20,327 nt of DNA from the IMG/VR virus record IMGVR_UViG_3300033143_002256, positions 1 through 20,327 of that record. One strand, written 5' to 3'. Below are positions 1-8,638 of the stretch, in pieces; positions within the stretch are counted from its first letter, which is position 1, and each line of letters opens with the position of its first letter. The DNA is from a virus. The notes under the pieces were generated by a model, which was not told the DNA's origin, searched no databases, and saw only the letters and a list, made by a program, of their open reading frames with translations. The position numbers and the translations under genes are program-made.

Positions 1-3000
1 TACCTTCTCTAGCTACTGCATTGCCTGTTCCGCCAACAGTCCACCCAGACGGTGCTACAGAAGTTCCGGCATACCAGTTGTTAAAATTACCGTTGTTTAA
101 TAAATTATGGGAACTTATATTTTTACTTAATACTTCATTATCTAACCCACCTAAAGCAGAAGTATCTCCTACTAAATATTTAGGTTGAGTTAATTCAGAT
201 ATTGTTGCAGAATAAACACCATCTGTTAAATCGCCAACAGTAGTAACATTTCCATCCTTATCTACTGCAAATTTTTCTACATTATTTACTTCACATTGAA
301 TAAAATCCCCACCAAATCCGGTTTGCATATCAGCATGAAATGCGACTGCTGCTGCATTTGCTGAATCACCTGTAACTTGAATAGCTTCCATTGCTTCATC
401 GGCTGCACCAATGTCAATTCTCAAAAGTTTAGATGCACCAGATTGAGTATCTGAAACCATTAAATTAACTAATGCCGCTGTATTTACATTATTAGCACCC
501 GCAATAGACATTGCTGTTCCAGCAGCCCCACTTTGATAAATGTGAACCCCAGTTCCAGAAGGTATTGTTGTTGCACTCCAATTATAACCACTAGCATTAT
601 TATTTAATATAAATATACCAGAGTTAATTCCAGCCCCAGCATTATTATCAATAGTTCCATGTAATAACGATACATTATTTGCAGAATTTGTATTATTAGT
701 ATCTAAATTAATTAAATCTAAATCACTATTTGCATTAGTATTAACGGATATTGTTAAACCATCTCCCGCCACACCAGAAATACTATCGCCCCAAATAAAA
801 TCAGCATCATTATCGTCTACATATTTTTTAGTAGCCGCATCTTGATCATCTGCTGGGTCAACTACTCCAACAATTTTATGAGTATTCATGTCTAAATTTT
901 CAGATTGAGCACCTAATGCAGTATCACTATTTTGTGTATGCTTTGCTGATGTATTCGCTACAATTTCGTCCCATTTATCGGCACCAAGTAATCCAGCAAC
1001 AAGTGTAGTTGCTTCTGGTAATACAATATCATCTACACCACCATCTGAAGTAATACCATAAGTTGTGGCGTTAACTGTACCGGCTTCTAATGTCGTAGAA
1101 ACATTGGTATTTTTTGCGGTGTTTAACCCGATTGCGGTTAACATTATTTCTATTTGGTCTCTGATAACATTCTTTGTTGCAGCATCTGAATTTGCTTGCC
1201 ATGTGCCTTCATTATAAGCTGTATCATCTGTAGCTACATTACTTACATTATTTAAACTTAGATCTGTTTTTGTTTCGGCAATAGTTCTAATTTCATAAGT
1301 GTCTTCTGCTGTCACTTTAATAAAAGAATCGGTAACATATGTTAACCCAGCTATGCTAGTCAAAGAAGCATCATAAGCCTGAACATCGGTTCCTATAACC
1401 AAAGTTAATTCAGCCGGCGTTACACTATGAGGATTGCCAGAATTTAATTGCGAATGTGAATAAGCTGTTTCAAAATGTGTTTCCTGTGTTAATGTTATAA
1501 TCGCATTTGTAGAACCGTCAACAATAGAATCGGCATCTATACTATCACCGCTATTCCATTTTGTTGAACCTATTGTAAAATCTTGACCAGTAGGTAATGT
1601 TAATGAACCGCTTGCTCCCAATGTTACATCATCTAACCATTGTGTTAATTCATCATGTTCTGCCTGTGTTAAATGCTGATAGTCTCCACTATCTAATCCA
1701 GATAAATCATTATGTACTGTAACTAAATTAAAACTTTCTTCACTTTTTCCAGCTCTAATATCTTGCCATGTTGTATTTGTAAAATCAGTATCATTTGAAT
1801 TATAAACTATTGCTGTTAATTTTGGAACTATAGATAATCCAGTTGGCATAGGCGGTAAAGCCGCATCTAATGCTTGTGCCTTTGTATTAAAATACTCTAT
1901 TGGATAAACCCAACCTACCTTGGCATCCATAAAGATAAAATAAGATTTAACCCATTTATTTCCGGGGAGAGATTCTAATCCTTGACCACCAACTTTATTT
2001 GGGTTATCATAATTAGCCATATCAACTTCATCATCGGTATCAGAATCTAATACACCGGCTGTATGAAAATGTCTTACTAATGCTGTATCATGCGATTTAA
2101 TTTCTGATGGTGTTTTTCTATCAATACCATCTTTATATACTACTCCAGCACTCATTATAATATCTAAATCTGAAGTAGGAGCATATACTGTAGTATCTTC
2201 ACTAACGACCATTCCACTAATAACTATTGTTGGAAATGATTCTCTTAATGCCCTTCGAGTATCAGCAGTGGATTCATTCATTAATGTTATTTCTCTATAA
2301 GAATTTACAACACCGTTATAAACAGTAAATTTCGCTATTAAAACTTCATCACCAGAAACATCATCTGTACTAACTATAAGTGCCGTTCCACTAACCCATT
2401 TAAGATAATTAAGTTGATTATCAGCTACATTACCACTTCCTGAATCAGTAGCAACGAATATATTATTGCCTTCATCATAAAGTTCACCCGAAGTCCAAGT
2501 TATCCCTAAACCACCAGGCGTAGCTACTGTAATAGTAGATGCTACTCCTCTATTAATTATGTGACAATCAATTAATGTAGCATCGATTCCGTCTACTTTT
2601 ATTTGTAAATTATTTCCACTCAATCCAAAATGATTACTGTCATAATTAAATGTTAATTCTTGTGTAGATAATGTTAATGGTGCACCCGCAACTGTAACCG
2701 CTGGATGTAGTGCTGCATATTCAGCAGCGGATAAATGTAAATAATCACCCTCGTTTAAATTAGACAATGAATTATGGGCATAAGATGTTAGATCTGTTAT
2801 GTCAATCACATGGGGGTTTCCCGTTACAATTTGTGAATGACTATACCCTGTTTCAAAATGTGTTTCTTGTGTTGATGTGATTAAAACTAATCCACCGCCA
2901 TCGGTAAAATTATCAATCCCAAAAACAGGTGTAGAAGCATTAACAACACTCTGATCAATGTAACTGTGGTCAGAGCCATTAGAAGTTCTATGTGTAGTAT

Positions 3001-5209
3001 TTAATCCTATTGCTGTATCTTGTGTACCACCATCATGTTTCAAACTAACAGCTGATTCAATATCTGCACCAGCCGAAGTGATGTCTGATAAAACATTAAC
3101 AGTGTCAAGTTTTTTAACAAAGGTGGCTTCAAAAGTGGCATCTAAATCGGTATCACTATTTTGTGTGTGTTTTAGTGAAATAGCACTCGCTACATCACTA
3201 TCTGCTTTAACATCTGTAATTATTGTTGCCTCTGATTTATTATCAACATTTCCTAATCCGACATCAGATTTAGAAACGGCATGTGGATTACCTGAAGTAA
3301 CTCCGCTATGTGTATATCCAGCTTTTGCTTGTGTGGCTGAAACTTCATTAGCTCCACCATCATCTAATTTTTGGTCAGTTCCTTGTATATGTTTTAATGA
3401 AATAGCAGAAGCAATGTCTGTGTCAAGTTTTACCTCAGCTAATGTTAAATCTGATTTAGCATTCCATGTTGATTTTTCAGTATCAGTAACCAATCTATGT
3501 GTTGAATCATCACTTAAATCTGATAACGCTGTTGGAATAGTTGGTTTATTTAAAATTAATGAATCACCACTAATAGAATTCCAATCTGACTGTACATTAA
3601 CTTCTGCACCAGATGCTATACCGTCTAATTTTGACTTTAATGTGGATGTAAAATTTTCATCAGACTGAACATCAGCTGAAATAACACTGGCTGTTATTGT
3701 TATTCTACTTCCTATTTTAACTCCACCTAAAATTAAATCTGTAGCTGTAGGTAATGTATAAGCTGTATAATCTGTGATATCGGTTATTACATGTGTATGA
3801 CCAGTTGCTGATTTTGCATCTAAGGCTGATTGCAAATCTGTTTGGTCAGAAATGGTACCAGTAATACTTCCCCAAGTTCCTCCTCCACCGCCACCAGATT
3901 CATCTACACATTCCCATTTTTCAGTTGTAGAATTATATTTTAATATTTTTTCATTAGCAAGGTCTGTTAAATCAACATCTGTTAAATCTGACATTGCAAC
4001 TGAAGATGTTCCACCTGAACCAATATTAGCAAATGTAACACCATCATTACTGTATTGCCAGGTTTGTGTATCAATATGATATCTTAATTCAGCTTGATTT
4101 ATTGGTGTAGCATCGTTAGCAACTATCCTCTTATCTTCATCATTAGTCCCATCACCAATATGAAATGTATTTGAAGTAGTGCAAGTATCAGAATTTTGTG
4201 TATGCTTTTTAGATACCGCATCAGATAAATTTGCTTCTGTTTGTAAATAAGTATCTAATAGTGCTTTATTTATATGCGAATGTAATTCAGTGTGGTCATA
4301 AGTAGCATTGTGTGTGTTAAATAATCCATCAACTTCCGTATCTAAATAATACCTATCATCGTGATTATGCGTAATAGATGCCTTTGCAGCTAACAGCACA
4401 TCTAATTCTGTTTGTGTATAATAGCGTGAATCTAAAAGTCCATTATCAAATTCTGTTTGAGTATAATATAAATCGTTATGTGTATGAATTAATAATGCCT
4501 TTGCCGCCAATAAAACATCAACCTGTGCTGTAGTATATTTATCTAAATCTGTAATATTAGCTTCAGTATGCTCATGTGATAATGCAGCTTTTAAAGATAA
4601 TAATGAAGTAATCTCTCCCTGTGTAAATTTGTCCAAATTTGTTACATCGACTTCAGTATGCGCATGACCTAAAATAGCTTTAGCGGCTAATAATGTATCA
4701 ACCTGTGATTGTGAATAACGGTCTAAATCCGTAACATCTGATTCAGTATGAGTATGAATAGTAGCGGACTTTAAATTAAGTTCAGTACTAATTTTACTAG
4801 CACTCCATAATTCGACTCCAGACGTTCCGCTATCATTTATAATCCTATGTTCATACTGCGAAAAATTCAATAATTGGTCGTGATCAATCTTAGACTGGTT
4901 AAGTGTTATCTTATTTGCAGCCATTATAATCTGTGTTCCTTCAACATACCCACTTAAAAGGGTTGAAAACGCCTGATTTACCCACTTTTCCGATGAGTTA
5001 TCGTATTTTAGGATGTGAAGGTCGTCTACCCCATTTAATTGAACGTCGGTCAAATCATCTAATGCTGTATCGGTAGCTATTTCGTATTTTGTAGTATGTT
5101 TAACGGAATTAAAGTTATACGAAAAAGTTTTCTTAGCAAATTCAAAATAGATGTTTTTTTTGCCGGCTGTATTTATATTTATTTTTCGACTTTTAAAAGA
5201 ATCACTCAT
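1..5209 (-). CDS. Long phage tail fibre protein, C-terminus beyond window
   Basis: The reading frame stays open for 1736 codons from the ATG at 5209 to the window edge, so the C-terminus is missing. An AGGAT-type ribosome binding site lies about 11 nt upstream. Hallmarks of phage fibres are visible: two DLTDV...ILKY(D/N)...EKW blocks (about residues 50-80 and 406-430), a glycine run followed by TWGSITG and SDQTDLQSALDAK (about 440-465), DVGLGNVDN (about 650), DPADDQDAATKKYVDD (about 1445-1462), and an LLNNGNFNNW...APSGW segment near 1703-1723 that resembles carbohydrate-binding-like tail domains. Three exact-length 30-residue repeats sit at 152-241. The protein probably forms a trimeric fibre that contacts the host surface. 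Family assignment rests on these motifs; the receptor cannot be inferred. No cleavage or chaperone domain is visible because the end is cut off. Confidence 0.9.
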   Translation of the reverse strand, partial: MSDSFKSRKININTAGKKNIYFEFAKKTFSYNFNSVKHTTKYEIATDTALDDLTDVQLNGVDDLHILKYDNSSEKWVNQAFSTLLSGYVEGTQIIMAANKITLNQSKIDHDQLLNFSQYEHRIINDSGTSGVELWSASKISTELNLKSATIHTHTESDVTDLDRYSQSQVDTLLAAKAILGHAHTEVDVTNLDKFTQGEITSLLSLKAALSHEHTEANITDLDKYTTAQVDVLLAAKALLIHTHNDLYYTQTEFDNGLLDSRYYTQTELDVLLAAKASITHNHDDRYYLDTEVDGLFNTHNATYDHTELHSHINKALLDTYLQTEANLSDAVSKKHTQNSDTCTTSNTFHIGDGTNDEDKRIVANDATPINQAELRYHIDTQTWQYSNDGVTFANIGSGGTSSVAMSDLTDVDLTDLANEKILKYNSTTEKWECVDESGGGGGGTWGSITGTISDQTDLQSALDAKSATGHTHVITDITDYTAYTLPTATDLILGGVKIGSRITITASVISADVQSDENFTSTLKSKLDGIASGAEVNVQSDWNSISGDSLILNKPTIPTALSDLSDDSTHRLVTDTEKSTWNAKSDLTLAEVKLDTDIASAISLKHIQGTDQKLDDGGANEVSATQAKAGYTHSGVTSGNPHAVSKSDVGLGNVDNKSEATIITDVKADSDVASAISLKHTQNSDTDLDATFEATFVKKLDTVNVLSDITSAGADIESAVSLKHDGGTQDTAIGLNTTHRTSNGSDHSYIDQSVVNASTPVFGIDNFTDGGGLVLITSTQETHFETGYSHSQIVTGNPHVIDITDLTSYAHNSLSNLNEGDYLHLSAAEYAALHPAVTVAGAPLTLSTQELTFNYDSNHFGLSGNNLQIKVDGIDATLIDCHIINRGVASTITVATPGGLGITWTSGELYDEGNNIFVATDSGSGNVADNQLNYLKWVSGTALIVSTDDVSGDEVLIAKFTVYNGVVNSYREITLMNESTADTRRALRESFPTIVISGMVVSEDTTVYAPTSDLDIIMSAGVVYKDGIDRKTPSEIKSHDTALVRHFHTAGVLDSDTDDEVDMANYDNPNKVGGQGLESLPGNKWVKSYFIFMDAKVGWVYPIEYFNTKAQALDAALPPMPTGLSIVPKLTAIVYNSNDTDFTNTTWQDIRAGKSEESFNLVTVHNDLSGLDSGDYQHLTQAEHDELTQWLDDVTLGASGSLTLPTGQDFTIGSTKWNSGDSIDADSIVDGSTNAIITLTQETHFETAYSHSQLNSGNPHSVTPAELTLVIGTDVQAYDASLTSIAGLTYVTDSFIKVTAEDTYEIRTIAETKTDLSLNNVSNVATDDTAYNEGTWQANSDAATKNVIRDQIEIMLTAIGLNTAKNTNVSTTLEAGTVNATTYGITSDGGVDDIVLPEATTLVAGLLGADKWDEIVANTSAKHTQNSDTALGAQSENLDMNTHKIVGVVDPADDQDAATKKYVDDNDADFIWGDSISGVAGDGLTISVNTNANSDLDLINLDTNNTNSANNVSLLHGTIDNNAGAGINSGIFILNNNASGYNWSATTIPSGTGVHIYQSGAAGTAMSIAGANNVNTAALVNLMVSDTQSGASKLLRIDIGAADEAMEAIQVTGDSANAAAVAFHADMQTGFGGDFIQCEVNNVEKFAVDKDGNVTTVGDLTDGVYSATISELTQPKYLVGDTSALGGLDNEVLSKNISSHNLLNNGNFNNWYAGTSVAPSGWTVGGTGNAVAREG
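4487..4756 (-). repeat. Three 30-residue tandem repeats in the tail fibre
   Basis: Three consecutive 90-nt units (4667-4756, 4577-4666, 4487-4576) each encode 30 residues. Each starts HxHTE, continues with a DLDxYS/T or DLDKF segment and ends in a LLAAKA or LLSLKA helix-like stretch. A fourth, longer unit of 39 residues follows directly (from 4486), then another HNH start at 4369. The copies are diverged at DNA level, so they are old. Each unit begins with a His-x-His motif. Confidence 0.85.
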
Positions 5210-5213
5210 TATT

Positions 5214-5582
5214 TTATCCAATCCTAGTTGGTCGTGTAATTGTTAAACGTCCAGATTGTAAAATTTCTTCAGATAAATCGGTTCCGGTTTCACCATTATT
5301 GTATTCAATACTGTAATAATACTGTCCAATAGCTAAACTATTTGTATCAGCTTTAGATAAATAAAGCTCCGATTCACCATTAACTGCATCTGTATGAGTT
5401 GTGACTGTTTTTGTTAATTTTGCATCGGCATCTAAGTCAGATTTCTTCTCTTTAACAGTAAAGTAAATTGTATAATCTGTGATATCTATCGCTGCATTGT
5501 CCTCACTAAACGTTAATGTCCAAACTTCTGTTTTATTTTTCGGTACTTCTAAATCAATGTTTAAAATATTATTACAATCCAT
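5214..5582 (-). CDS. Small Ig-like virion/baseplate protein
   Basis: A 122-residue protein with a GGAGG ribosome binding site that lies within the end of the gene upstream. It is almost entirely predicted beta strand: a D-x-x-x-N-K-x-E-x-W-x-L-T-F start, DITDYTIYFTVKEKK in the middle, and GQYYYSIEY...EEILQSGRLTI at the end. This layout resembles the N-terminal domain of phage baseplate upper (BppU-like) proteins, which link fibres to the particle. Its position directly before the fibre gene (stop 4 nt from the fibre start) fits an adaptor or fibre-attachment role. The fold assignment is by pattern only; it could be another Ig-like decoration protein. Confidence 0.5.
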   Translation of the reverse strand: MDCNNILNIDLEVPKNKTEVWTLTFSEDNAAIDITDYTIYFTVKEKKSDLDADAKLTKTVTTHTDAVNGESELYLSKADTNSLAIGQYYYSIEYNNGETGTDLSEEILQSGRLTITRPTRIG

Positions 5583-5585
5583 GTT

Positions 5586-6170
5586 TTACGCCTCCATCTT
5601 TATTAATGTTGTGCAACCATCCCAAGATTGAAGATGCATTATTAATTTTCTGATTTTTGTCTCTTTAGTTTGAGTTCTTGGATATTTAATAGTAATGTTA
5701 GGTAATTTATATTCTGACCAATTAGGATTTATTAAAATTCCTGCCACCAAAGCAATCATATCTAATTGTTTATTACTTGGAGTTGGTTCAAAATTGTAAT
5801 CACCGTCACCATCAGTTTCTAATTCATAATCCTGACATTCGCTGTATATTGAGATGTATACCAATGCTGCCCTAACATATTCTGCTAAAACTGTATCTGA
5901 ATTTTTATTGTAATACGAATAATTTACTTCTACTTCATCTCCGGCGGTTGGTGTAGCTCCAACTACAGTTACTTTATGCGTAGTAGCCGAATAAGAATAA
6001 GTTTCACCTGAATCTAATGCAGCCCCTCCTATAGTAAGATCATTTACTGCGGTAGCATTTAATTCATCTAATGTGAAAATTAATGAAGTTGTATAGGTGA
6101 ATGTTTGTGTGCCAGTTAAAAGCCAGTCGCCCGAAAGTGCCCTAATCTTAGTCAATACACTTGAAAACAT
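5586..6170 (-). CDS. Probable head-tail connector / head-completion protein
   Basis: The start at 6170 (MFSSVLTK) is preferred because AGGAG sits 8 nt upstream; a longer frame to 6230 has no such site and overlaps the previous gene. The product is 194 residues. Residues about 15-90 form a beta-rich Ig-like segment. Residues about 95-190 look helical (VRAALVYISIYSECQDYE, NKQLDMIALVAGILINPNW, KIRKLIMHLQ), as in small connector or neck proteins that close the portal after packaging. Its place after capsid and before fibre genes supports a virion role. The stop is 4 nt before the next start, so the genes are probably translated together. No family is recognised with certainty. Confidence 0.45.
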   Translation of the reverse strand: MFSSVLTKIRALSGDWLLTGTQTFTYTTSLIFTLDELNATAVNDLTIGGAALDSGETYSYSATTHKVTVVGATPTAGDEVEVNYSYYNKNSDTVLAEYVRAALVYISIYSECQDYELETDGDGDYNFEPTPSNKQLDMIALVAGILINPNWSEYKLPNITIKYPRTQTKETKIRKLIMHLQSWDGCTTLIKMEA

Positions 6171-6171
6171 A

Positions 6172-6603
6172 TTATTTACTCCTTTGCATAAGTATTTGTT
6201 TCCCACGACCTGCCTGAAAAACGAACCCAAATTCTCTTAAAATTTTAATTACTGGATTGTGCTTATTCACCTTAATAAATAATTCCTCTTTTATGTGTAA
6301 TACCATCATTAATATTAATTTATAAATAATAGCGTTATTATCCGCAAGTATTTTCACATATTTTCTTTTAAATTTATCGGCATATCCTGTTATTAAAATT
6401 ATTCCTTTTTCTTCTGTATCATAAATTAAATAATTTCCTTTGGTAAGTCCTTGAAATAAAACTTCTGGATTATCTGATAGGTATAAACGTAAATTTGATT
6501 TGGTATCATAAAATTCGCCATAAAAATCTGGAATCAATCTAAGAATCTGACTAATTGTCAGTTCCTCTTTTTTTGATAATTTTCCTTTTTTAATTTTTAT
6601 CAT
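6172..6603 (-). CDS. Possible GNAT-like acyltransferase-fold phage protein
   Basis: A 143-residue protein taken from the ATG at 6603; a TTG three codons upstream is possible. Neither start has a recognisable ribosome binding site, which is odd beside its neighbours. The sequence runs in the order expected of GNAT folds: an N-terminal helical segment, strands LIYDTEEKGIILITGY, a helix, then ELFIKVNKHNPVIKILREFGFVFQAGRGKQILMQR, where the N-P-x-(I)-x-x-(L)-x-x-x-G-F pattern is typical of the GNAT C-terminal half. The substrate is unknown and the acetyl-CoA loop (RxxGxG/A) is not clearly seen, so it may be a degenerate or structural relative. The gene follows the structured element at 6630-6713. 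Its stop lies 1 nt before the next start, so the two may be translationally coupled. Confidence 0.4.
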   Translation of the reverse strand: MIKIKKGKLSKKEELTISQILRLIPDFYGEFYDTKSNLRLYLSDNPEVLFQGLTKGNYLIYDTEEKGIILITGYADKFKRKYVKILADNNAIIYKLILMMVLHIKEELFIKVNKHNPVIKILREFGFVFQAGRGKQILMQRSK

Positions 6604-6629
6604 GATAATCAAAATGGGTATAACTGTTT

Positions 6630-6713
6630 ATGGAAGAACTGAGTGCTACTAAATGTAGCCAACTTGGTGTGACACTTAGGTCACCAACTGAGGAAGTTCA
6701 GAGAAGAGTCTCT
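6630..6713 (-). ncRNA. Structured element, copy 1 (HNH-adjacent, covarying stems)
   Basis: On the minus strand the element reads: hairpin AGAGA-CTCT-TCTCT, then TTCCTCAG, then TTGG-TGAC-CTAAGT-GTCA-CA-CCAA, then GTTG, then hairpin GCTAC-ATTTA-GTAGC. The same order recurs at 13750-13836. The TGAC/GTCA stem is replaced there by CGGT/ACCG, so three of four base pairs changed on both sides while the CTAAGT loop, the CA bulge and the outer TTGG/CCAA stem are identical. This is what a conserved RNA fold gives and a coding region does not; the frame open in copy 2 has a stop here. It begins at the HNH stop codon and ends about 30 nt before a gene with no good ribosome binding site. Function unknown. 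Confidence 0.55.
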
Positions 6714-7512
6714 AAACCATCAAAATCTGGGTGTCTATAAAATACTGAATCCAGAATTCACGATTCGTATTAGTTGACATATGACAACTTTGGCATAATG
6801 AAACTAAATTATTTAATGTGCAATTTAATTTATCATAATCTATGTGATGTACACTTAATTTACGAGGTATTTCATTTTGTGTAACCCCGCAAATTTGGCA
6901 TTTGTAGTTATCACGTTTGCGAACTTGTTCTTTTAGTTCCTTAGTAAATTCCGTTCCGTATTTTGTATTTTCAAAGGGGATTCCGGTTCCGCCATGACTA
7001 AGACTTAATTTACTACGAGTTTCTTCCGATACCGGTAATCCAAATCTGCCGTTATTTTCGCCTGAAACATCAGCATGATTATCACTCATATTCTGTCGAG
7101 TGGTTCGAGATAAATTTTCTATTTTATTGGCACAAACATTACATCTTCCACCACCATAAATTCCGCACCGAGTAGATATTTTCTTATTACAATCTATACA
7201 AAAATAATCTTTTAAAGTTAATCCTGTTGTATAAGCTGGGTTATTTTTACCCTTTCGTGCACAAGATTTACACAATTTTGAATATCTATAAATTTCTTTT
7301 CCACAATCAGCACATTTGGTGATTAATTTTTCACCGTAATTTCGATGTGCGTCACTCGAATCTCTAGTTATAATTCCATAATCTAACATGTTTCGTTTTA
7401 CAACTCTTCGGTGACAAGGTACTAATTTGGCTATTTTATCCATAGATAATTTTTCAATTAAATATTTTTGTTGTAGCCACACCTTATTAATTGTCTTTTT
7501 AATCTGTATCAT
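6712..7512 (-). CDS. HNH homing endonuclease 1
   Basis: A 266-residue free-standing homing endonuclease. An N-terminal helix-turn-helix-like segment (about 10-50) precedes a first CxxC...CxxC zinc ribbon (C67, C70, C81, C84) and a second one (C105, C108, C124, C127). A NUMOD3-like segment (GENNGRFGLPVSEETRSKLS, 151-170) follows. The HNH nuclease is at 205-244: CQIC, HHID (222-225), N235, and CQSCH with H244. AAAGGT precedes the start. It sits between the capsid gene and the next virion gene, behind its own promoter (7557-7586), and stops at the edge of the structured element. HNH enzymes of this type cut an allele lacking the gene and so spread it. It is a diverged paralogue of the HNH protein at 14142-14975. 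Confidence 0.9.
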   Translation of the reverse strand: MIQIKKTINKVWLQQKYLIEKLSMDKIAKLVPCHRRVVKRNMLDYGIITRDSSDAHRNYGEKLITKCADCGKEIYRYSKLCKSCARKGKNNPAYTTGLTLKDYFCIDCNKKISTRCGIYGGGRCNVCANKIENLSRTTRQNMSDNHADVSGENNGRFGLPVSEETRSKLSLSHGGTGIPFENTKYGTEFTKELKEQVRKRDNYKCQICGVTQNEIPRKLSVHHIDYDKLNCTLNNLVSLCQSCHMSTNTNREFWIQYFIDTQILMV

Positions 7513-7527
7513 TATCTTACCTTTATT

Positions 7528-7557
7528 TTGTAATAAGTTTATTTACTCCTATTACAA
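7528..7557 (-). promoter_or_regulatory. 8-bp inverted repeat at the HNH1 transcription start
   Basis: A perfect TTGTAATA...TATTACAA inverted repeat with a 14-nt loop lies just downstream of the -10 box and overlaps it by one base. The loop holds an AGGAG that has no start codon at the right distance. It could be an operator dyad or a 5' hairpin in the transcript. Confidence 0.35.
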
Positions 7558-7587
7558 GTATACCATACAGGTACCATAGTTGTCAAG
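7556..7587 (-). promoter_or_regulatory. Conserved phage promoter, copy P1
   Basis: On the minus strand: TTGACA (7581-7586), an 18-bp spacer, and an extended -10 TGGTATACT (hexamer at 7557-7562). The spacer holds two ATGGTA repeats 11 bp apart. The 32-bp block recurs at 15753, 17599 and 20265 with a single variable base. It should start transcription near 7550, upstream of HNH1 and the virion genes beyond it. Confidence 0.8.
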
Positions 7588-7591
7588 TGTT

Positions 7592-7622
7592 GAAGGAAGG
7601 GGACTCTTCGTCCCCACCCTTC
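7592..7622 (-). terminator. Strong hairpin after the capsid gene
   Basis: GAAGG-GT-GGGGAC on the minus strand pairs with GTCCCC-TT-CCTTC around a 5-nt loop, giving 11 G/C-rich pairs. It lies between the capsid stop (7681) and promoter P1. No U-run follows in the minus direction, so it is an imperfect intrinsic terminator, or an mRNA-protecting hairpin for the capsid transcript. The rest of 7623-7680 holds nothing recognisable. Confidence 0.5.
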
Positions 7623-7680
7623 TAATTTACTCAATTTATTCATATCAAATGTTGTAACCTGTTGAAAATAAAGAACTTAC

Positions 7681-8619
7681 CTAGACCACATCGTTAGTAC
7701 ATTTTACGATTGACCTAACGTTGGTAATTGCCCAGATAATTTTTTCGTAGGCTATCACTCCGTAGCCAAGTGTGTCCGTGCCGTCGATATTAGTAAGAGC
7801 CTTATCTACAATCAACGCTCTCTGTGCACCATCAACACTAGCACCCATTTGCTGTGCTATAAGCGGACTAACTTTCCGACGTACAAATGCAATCGGTTTA
7901 CCATCAGCGATTCTAGAATTTCTAGCAATCATTATGAATCTATTAGCTGATAACAATGCAGTCATACTTTCATCACCAGTATATTTAACAGAACCATAAA
8001 TCTTAACTACTTCAATACCCATTTTTGCAATTTTCTCTCTAATGGTTACATTATAGTTAAATGTTTCTGCGTTCTCTTTATCATATACATCCAACTTATT
8101 ACTAACAGATGAACCAACTAATAGAAGATATTTATCTCCACGATCTTCAAGTTCCTGTTTTGCCTGAACTATAACATCATACAAATCCTCACCAGAATCC
8201 AAAGTTACGGTCTGAACAGAATCAGAATCGGTAATCGCTTTAAGAATCAAACGAAGTTCAAGTTTATCCATTGCAGCAGAAATACGACCTTTCTTACGTC
8301 CAAGTACTTGCTGGTCAGGTGTATCCATAATCGTATCAAGTAATACATATTCTTTCTTTGAATTCAATCCCTGAAAAGTAAGTTCAGTTACATCCAAAGG
8401 TGATCTTTTTACTGCTGTTACTGCACCAGTTGAAGTATTAACGACATAAATCTCGTCATCATCAGTATCCTCAGATGCATAATACCATGTTTTCTCTCCT
8501 GGTTCTACTACATACGTATCAGCTATTGCTGCAATTTCAACCGGAACGTCTAAATTTGCATTGATCGGTTCGCCAATATATTTCATTATTTCTGTTTGTT
8601 CTTTTGTATACATATCCAT
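7681..8619 (-). CDS. Major capsid protein
   Basis: A 312-residue protein with AAGGAG about 11 nt before the start. It follows portal and protease-scaffold genes, the standard place for the major capsid protein. The sequence fits an HK97-type shell protein: an N-terminal arm, a long central helix (DKLELRLILKAITD, then DLYDVIVQAKQELEDRGDKYLLLVGSSVSNKL), a beta-rich part ending in a surface-loop region (KIYGSVKYTGDESMTALLSANRFIMIARNS), and a C-terminal strand region with conserved turns (DTLGYGVIAYEKIIWAITN). The assignment comes mainly from gene order and size, supported by this pattern. The scaffold is in the preceding gene, so there is no long delta domain. A strong hairpin follows the stop. 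Confidence 0.75.
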   Translation of the reverse strand: MDMYTKEQTEIMKYIGEPINANLDVPVEIAAIADTYVVEPGEKTWYYASEDTDDDEIYVVNTSTGAVTAVKRSPLDVTELTFQGLNSKKEYVLLDTIMDTPDQQVLGRKKGRISAAMDKLELRLILKAITDSDSVQTVTLDSGEDLYDVIVQAKQELEDRGDKYLLLVGSSVSNKLDVYDKENAETFNYNVTIREKIAKMGIEVVKIYGSVKYTGDESMTALLSANRFIMIARNSRIADGKPIAFVRRKVSPLIAQQMGASVDGAQRALIVDKALTNIDGTDTLGYGVIAYEKIIWAITNVRSIVKCTNDVV

Positions 8620-8638
8620 TGTGTGTTTCTCTCCTTTT

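Noticed and set aside
3078-3668. 196-residue plus-strand ORF, and other plus-strand ORFs up to 133 residues
   Set aside because: They lie opposite real minus-strand genes, have no ribosome binding sites, and their composition is that of reverse complements of repeats.
6172-6612. TTG start at 6612 for the GNAT-like gene
   Set aside because: It has no better ribosome binding site than the ATG at 6603, which gives the more usual start.
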